Of a stretch of 11,378 bases of DNA, positions 8,346-11,378 are shown piece after piece; position 1 is the stretch's first letter; each line of letters opens with the position of its first letter. The notes beneath the pieces were generated by a model, which worked only from the letters and a program-made list of their open reading frames with translations, searched no databases and was not told the DNA's origin. Origin of the DNA: a bacterium (GTDB lineage Bacteria > Actinomycetota > Acidimicrobiia > Acidimicrobiales > CATQHL01); assembly GCA_026713745.1 (NCBI GenBank), contig JAPONU010000503.1, positions 1 to 11,378 of the forward strand, read 5' to 3'. The position numbers were made by a program, and so were the translations under genes.

Positions 8346-8378
8346 TCGCGTCATTCCGGCGGAGGCCGGAATCCACGT
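8346..8378. repeat. REP-like palindromic element
   Basis: An 8-bp perfect inverted repeat, ATTCCGGC (8353-8360) and GCCGGAAT (8365-8372) with loop GGAG, flanked by GTC on the left and CCACG on the right. The form 'CGTCATTCC...GGAATCCA' is a familiar class of dispersed intergenic palindromes in many bacteria and is known for producing spurious 'SGLRRND' peptides. It lies in the 133-bp space between two co-directional genes and has no T-run, so it is more likely a mobile repeat or mRNA-stability hairpin than a terminator. A smaller hairpin, GCGGA/TCCGC (8404-8408 with 8413-8417), follows it. Confidence 0.75.
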
Positions 8379-8449
8379 TCGAGCGATCCGGCCCGCACCG
8401 GCGGCGGAGAGTTCCGCAGCCTCTCGCGCCGCACCCGGGAGATGAATCC

Positions 8450-9634
8450 GTGAGAGACGCCGCCGACCAGCCGCTGGCCGGAATCAGGATCCTGGACTTC
8501 TCCCAGATCATGATGGGGCCCGTGGCCACACAACTCCTCGCCGACCACGGTGCCGACGTGCTGAAGATCGAGCGCCCCGGCAGCGGCGACATCTTCCGCC
8601 ACGCCCTCGTCGACCCCGACGGCACGGAGCACCCGGCCTTCGGTGCGGTCAACCGCAACAAGCGCAGCCTGGTCATCGACGTCCGCTCACCCGAGGGCCT
8701 GGCACTCATCGAGGACTTGGTGCGGACCGCCGACGTGGTGGTGAACAACTACCGGCCAGGGGTGATGGACCGCCTGGGCCTCGGCTACGACCGCCTCGCC
8801 GACCTGAATCCCGGCATCGTCTACGCCCAGGGCACCGGTTTCGGAACCGAAGGGGTCTACGTCCGCAAGGGCGGCCAGGACATCCTGGCGCAGGCTCTCA
8901 CCGGGGCGATGTCGCACAAGGCCGACCCCGACCACCCCACCGCCATCTACCCCATCTCACTGGCCGACTACAGCGCGGGGATGAACATGACCCAGGGCAT
9001 TCTCATGGCCCTGCTGCAGCGAGAGCGAACCGGTCGCGGCCAGCGCGTGGAGGTCTCGCTGTACGACTCGCTGCTGGCGATGCAGATCCTGGAGGCCACG
9101 ATGGCGCTGATGGATCGACCCACCCTCAACTGGGCGCGCATGCCGCTGGTGGGAACGTTCGCTACGACCGACGGTGAGATCGTGCTGGTCGGCGCCTTCA
9201 AGCCCAACCCCCTGCGCGACATCTGCGCGGCGCTGGACCTCGAGGACCTCTCGGAGCACCCGGACTTCTCCACCATGGAGGCCCAGGCCGCCAACAAGCC
9301 GCGCCTGCAGGCGCTGCTGGTCGACGCCATCGGCCGCTTCAGCAGCGCCGAGGTCATCGAGCGGCTGGAGGCGGAGGACGTGCTCTGCGCCCCCGTGCGG
9401 ACGCTCCTCGAGGCGCTGGCGGACCCGCACACCGCGCCCATGATCACCGAGATGACCCGCAACGGGCGGGAGCCGCTGCGGTCGGTGGGCTCACCTGTGC
9501 ACCTGCCGGACACGCCGCCGGCACCGCATCGGCCGCCGCCGGGCCTCGGCGAGGGCGCCGCCGAGGCGCTGGCCGAATACGGCATCGCACCCGAGCGCAT
9601 CGCCGCGCTGACCGCCGCGGGGGTGCTGGGGTGA
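8450..9634 (+). CDS. CaiB/BaiF (class III) CoA-transferase
   Basis: 394-residue cytoplasmic enzyme that moves CoA from an acyl-CoA donor to a carboxylic acid, activating a pathway intermediate. It opens with the class hallmark 'LAGIRILDFSQIMMGPVATQLLADHGADVLKIE' layout (9-41, GP at 23-24), then 'NRNKRSLVIDVRSPEG' (68-83), 'VVVNNYRPGVMDRLGLGY' and 'GQDILAQALTGAM' (142-154). The catalytic aspartate aligns with Asp173 in LADYSAG, by comparison with Asp169 of formyl-CoA transferase. 'TGRGQRVEVSLYDSLL' is the next conserved block. Length is normal for the family. Start is GTG 8450 with GGGAG about 9 nt upstream; a nearby ATG (8442) is followed at once by a stop. The hydratase starts 31 nt after its stop. 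A CaiB-type enzyme beside a CaiD-type hydratase recalls carnitine metabolism, but the acyl group here is unknown. Confidence 0.95.
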   Translation: MRDAADQPLAGIRILDFSQIMMGPVATQLLADHGADVLKIERPGSGDIFRHALVDPDGTEHPAFGAVNRNKRSLVIDVRSPEGLALIEDLVRTADVVVNNYRPGVMDRLGLGYDRLADLNPGIVYAQGTGFGTEGVYVRKGGQDILAQALTGAMSHKADPDHPTAIYPISLADYSAGMNMTQGILMALLQRERTGRGQRVEVSLYDSLLAMQILEATMALMDRPTLNWARMPLVGTFATTDGEIVLVGAFKPNPLRDICAALDLEDLSEHPDFSTMEAQAANKPRLQALLVDAIGRFSSAEVIERLEAEDVLCAPVRTLLEALADPHTAPMITEMTRNGREPLRSVGSPVHLPDTPPAPHRPPPGLGEGAAEALAEYGIAPERIAALTAAGVLG

Positions 9635-9665
9635 GCAGCGACCCGACTCGCCACGGAGCGCCGCT

Positions 9666-10439
9666 GTGAGCATCGACCTTGTCGTGAGCGACCACGTCGC
9701 CCGGGTCACGATCAACCGCCCGGAACGGCTCAACGCCATCGACGAGGCTCATCAGGAGGATCTGCGGCGCGCCTGGGAGGCCATCGAAGCCGACCGCTCC
9801 GTGCGAGTCGTGGTACTAACCGGCGCCGGCGACCGGGCGTTCTGCGCCGGCGACGACATGCGCGCCGAGGGCCGCACCGGCATGGACTACTGGCTGGGGG
9901 CCCGCCCCGACGGCTTCGGCCACTTGACGCTGCGCGAGACCCTCGACGTGCCGGTACTGGCCAGGGTCAACGGCTACGCCCTCGGCGGCGGCCTCGAGCT
10001 TGTGGTGGGCTGCGACCTGGCGGTGGCCTCGGAGAACGCCGAGTTGGGCTTCGTCGAGCCCCGGCTGGGGCGGCTGCCTCTCGACGGCGGCATCGTCTCT
10101 CTGGCTCGCCAGTTGCCGGCCAAGTGGGCCATGGAGGTGCTGCTGACCGGGCGCCGCTTCAGCGCCGCCGAGGCGCTGACCCTGGGCCTGCTGAACGAGG
10201 TGGTACCGGCCGCCGACCTGGACGCAGCCGTGGACCGCTGGCTGGAGAACCTGCTGGCGTGCGCCCCGCTCTCACTGCGGGCCATCAAGCAGATCGTGCG
10301 ACGCACCGCCCACATGACCGCCGCCGACGCCCGCATGGCCAACCTCCCGGCTCTCGTCGAGGTGCTGAACTCCGAAGACGGCGAGGAGGGCGTACGGGCC
10401 TTCGTTGAGAAGCGAGCCCCCCGCTGGGAGGGACGCTGA
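9666..10439 (+). CDS. Enoyl-CoA hydratase/isomerase (crotonase family, CaiD-like)
   Basis: 257-residue crotonase-fold enzyme, likely hydrating a 2-enoyl-CoA made from the product of the CoA-transferase. Visible features: 'VARVTINRPERLNAID' (11-26), first oxyanion-hole segment AFCAGDDM (58-65), second oxyanion-hole block GYALGGGLELVVGCD (103-117) and 'GFVEPRLGRLPLDGG' (128-142). Both catalytic glutamates of hydratases are present: Glu111 (equivalent to rat Glu144) and Glu131 (equivalent to Glu164). 'LPLDGGIVSLARQLP...LLTGRRFSAAEAL' reads closer to carnitinyl-CoA dehydratase CaiD than to the fatty-acid hydratases. GTG 9666 is preceded by GGAG with 7 nt spacing. It is the last gene of the plus-strand arm and ends 25 nt from the stop of a convergent toxin-type gene. 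Substrate specificity is not readable. Confidence 0.95.
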   Translation: MSIDLVVSDHVARVTINRPERLNAIDEAHQEDLRRAWEAIEADRSVRVVVLTGAGDRAFCAGDDMRAEGRTGMDYWLGARPDGFGHLTLRETLDVPVLARVNGYALGGGLELVVGCDLAVASENAELGFVEPRLGRLPLDGGIVSLARQLPAKWAMEVLLTGRRFSAAEALTLGLLNEVVPAADLDAAVDRWLENLLACAPLSLRAIKQIVRRTAHMTAADARMANLPALVEVLNSEDGEEGVRAFVEKRAPRWEGR

Positions 10440-10464
10440 GGCCCGACCGCTGCCCTGCGACCGA

Positions 10465-10796
10465 TCAGGGGATGACCAATAGCGCCTCCTCCTCACGGTC
10501 TCCGAAATCTGAGATGAGGCTCCTGTGGTCACTCAACACTCTGAGGATGTCCTGTGTCGAGGCGTTGCCGAGCCGGACCCAGATCGCCTTGGGAGGCGAC
10601 CCGCGCAAGAACGCCGGCCGGCGATAGTCGGAGTCCCCAGAAACGATCACATACCCGTGGTCAGCGGCGAAATCCCAGATCACCCGGTCGGTCGCTTCCT
10701 CCAACCGAGATCCGAGACGTGGCGACTATCGGGGAACTCGGCGTCGAGGAGACGGACGAGGCGGCGCGACAGGTTCTGATCGAACAGCAGCCTCAC
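10465..10796 (-). pseudogene. DUF5615 PIN-like toxin gene, broken by a one-base deletion
   Basis: Remnant of a VapC/Mut7-C-like putative nuclease. The first part begins at GTG 10796, overlapping the antitoxin stop by 4 nt (GTGA), and reads 'MRLLFDQNLSRRLVRLLDAE', continuing to 'HVSDLG' before going out of frame near 10704 and stopping at 10680 (38 residues). The rest is in the -1 frame from 10704: 'EEATDRVIWDFAADHGYVIV', then SGDSDY, 'PPKAIWVRLGNAS', ending at 10465. Joined, they give the normal ~110-residue DUF5615 layout, so one base is missing near 10703-10706. The break separates the N-terminal catalytic Asp6 from the acidic pair in SGDSDY. No slippery heptamer is seen, so I favour a true lesion or a sequencing error over programmed frameshifting. 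Confidence 0.88.
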
Positions 10797-11014
10797 GCGG
10801 TCGTGGCCAGGCGACGCTCACGTCGTGCCGCGAACCGGATCGCCGCGCGAACGTGCTCCTCGGTCAGCTCGGGGAAGTCGTCAACGATCTCAGCGGGTGT
10901 CATACCCGATGCGAGGTAATCGAGCACGTCGTAGACAGCGATCCGGGTGCCTGCAAAGCACGGCTTCCCGCTCCGAACGCCCGGACGAGTCTCGATCGTC
11001 GCACACAGATCCAC
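10793..11014 (-). CDS. DUF433 antitoxin-like protein
   Basis: 73-residue DUF433 protein, the usual antitoxin partner of DUF5615 PIN-like toxins. 'IETRPGVRSGKPCFAGTRIAVYDVLDYL' spans the family's signature block (about 7-34), followed by 'GMTPAEIVDDFPELTEEHVRAAIRFAA', which forms a helix-turn-helix-like DNA-binding segment, and a basic tail RRERRLATTA. It is upstream of and overlaps the toxin gene by 4 nt, the standard antitoxin-first order. The start is GTG 11014. No Shine-Dalgarno sequence precedes it, but a TAACCT box lies 7 nt upstream, which would suit a leaderless mRNA. With its toxin frameshifted, the antitoxin may now be an orphan. It runs convergently to the hydratase and is probably not part of the catabolic pathway. 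Confidence 0.9.
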   Translation of the reverse strand: MDLCATIETRPGVRSGKPCFAGTRIAVYDVLDYLASGMTPAEIVDDFPELTEEHVRAAIRFAARRERRLATTA

Positions 11015-11021
11015 CCGCGAC

Positions 11022-11027
11022 AGGTTA
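11022..11027 (-). promoter_or_regulatory. Candidate -10 box for a leaderless DUF433 transcript
   Basis: TAACCT (minus strand) fits the TAnnnT pattern of actinobacterial -10 elements and sits exactly 7 nt before GTG 11014, so transcription could start at the start codon. No clear -35 box is seen. This agrees with the lack of a ribosome binding site. Confidence 0.35.
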
Positions 11028-11245
11028 CTCGGCCCCCCGCCCGCCGCAGGCTCGCCGGTTCGACGAGTCCGCGTCGTCGGGGCCGGCCGAGCGGGCTAGG
11101 TCCCGGGCTCGCAGTCGGCCGAGCGCCACCCGGAGGCATCTCTCGGGTTCGGAACATCCGCCCCGAACACCCATAACACCTTGACTCACGAACGGGTTGT
11201 CCTCAGCGCGGCCGCAATGGGCATTTGCTAACGTCCTACGCCGAC
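11028..11245. other. Intergenic stretch without a confident gene
   Basis: Between the divergent DUF433 gene and the plus-strand gene at the window end I see no credible coding frame. A short inverted repeat, GTTCGG (11147-11152) with CCGAAC (11163-11168), lies in the middle. TTGACT (11181-11186) resembles a -35 box but has no matching -10 at the normal distance. TAACGT (11229-11234) is a possible -10 for the plus-strand gene, without a good -35. Confidence 0.5.
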
Positions 11246-11285
11246 ATGAGCAATTCTTCATCTCAGAACGTCCCCCACGAAGAGG

Positions 11286-11291
11286 AAGAGG
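11286..11291 (+). promoter_or_regulatory. Strong ribosome binding site for the gene at the window end
   Basis: AAGAGG ends 5 nt before GTG 11297, within a purine-rich run (11280-11291). It selects this GTG over the in-frame ATG at 11246, which lacks a recognisable site. Confidence 0.6.
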
Positions 11292-11296
11292 TCCCC

Positions 11297-11378
11297 GTGC
11301 GCCACACCTCGCGAACAACACCCCCCCCCCCCGCGGAATAGCAGCCGCCGCTTCTTCGCGGCGCTAGCCGTCCTGCTC
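11297..11378 (+). CDS. Start of an exported protein with a twin-arginine-like signal peptide, frame broken at a poly-C tract (partial)
   Basis: From GTG 11297 the frame reads MRHTSRTT plus four prolines, then AE and a stop (TAG 11339-11341). Shifting by one base within the poly-C tract continues instead as PRNSSRRFFAALAVLL to the window edge. That is a classic signal peptide: basic n-region with SRRFF (Tat-like) and a hydrophobic core. The signal-peptide frame has no ATG, GTG or TTG between a TGA at 11247-11249 and the hydrophobic core, so it needs the upstream start and a tract of 11 (or 14) C rather than 12. Family unknown because the mature protein lies outside the window. Confidence concerns a real gene start here, not its product. 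Confidence 0.5.
11321..11332. repeat. Homopolymer tract of 12 C
   Basis: Twelve consecutive C residues, by far the longest homopolymer in the window, located at codons 9-12 of the gene that starts at GTG 11297. Length change by one unit switches the reading frame into or out of the signal peptide. Such tracts mutate by slipped-strand mispairing and are also frequent sites of sequencing error. Confidence 0.9.

Noticed and set aside
7306..8748. 480-residue minus-strand open frame
   Set aside because: It crosses two well-supported plus-strand genes and the REP-like element, which produces the known spurious 'SGLRRND' peptide.
10453..10470. CCCTG...CAGGG hairpin between the convergent hydratase and toxin genes as a bidirectional terminator
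   Set aside because: Only a 5-bp stem with an 8-nt loop and no T-run on either side; not separable from chance.
10680..10796. Programmed -1 frameshift in the DUF5615 gene
   Set aside because: No slippery heptamer or clear downstream structure at 10700-10706; a one-base deletion or sequencing error is simpler.
11181..11209. TTGACT as the -35 of a promoter for the gene at the window end
   Set aside because: The base run 17 nt downstream (CAGCGC) does not resemble a -10 box.

Overview
This is a compact, GC-rich bacterial window. The likely source is an actinobacterium, possibly of the Acidimicrobiia type; this is inferred, not proven. The reasons are the high GC with GC-ending codons, several GTG starts, an actinobacterial-style 7Fe ferredoxin, a lipoprotein solute-binding protein with an acidic and proline-rich linker, and a DUF433/DUF5615 pair. 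I see no rRNA, tRNA, CRISPR array or transposase.

Left arm (about 1-6262, all on the minus strand, read right to left): a GMC-family flavoprotein oxidoreductase, a small partner resembling gluconate 2-dehydrogenase subunit 3, a 7Fe ferredoxin whose start overlaps that partner by 4 nt, a cytochrome P450, a family 1 solute-binding lipoprotein, and a MalF-type ABC permease cut by the window edge. Right arm (6328-10439, plus strand): an XRE-cupin regulator, an FAD-dependent oxidoreductase 3 nt behind it, a CaiB-type (class III) CoA-transferase and a CaiD-like enoyl-CoA hydratase. The arms diverge from a 65-bp AT-rich gap that probably holds the shared promoters and the regulator's operator.

Taken together this looks like a substrate-inducible catabolic locus: ABC uptake, P450 hydroxylation fed by ferredoxin, oxidation of the resulting alcohol by GMC and FAD flavoenzymes, CoA activation by transfer, and hydration of an enoyl-CoA. 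The substrate cannot be read from sequence.

Right end (10440-11378): a DUF433 antitoxin-like gene overlaps by 4 nt a DUF5615 PIN-like toxin gene that is broken by one missing base. After about 230 bp without a confident gene, a plus-strand gene begins at GTG 11297 with a strong ribosome binding site. It runs into a 12-C homopolymer that puts its twin-arginine signal peptide out of frame, so it is either phase-variable or miscounted in the assembly.
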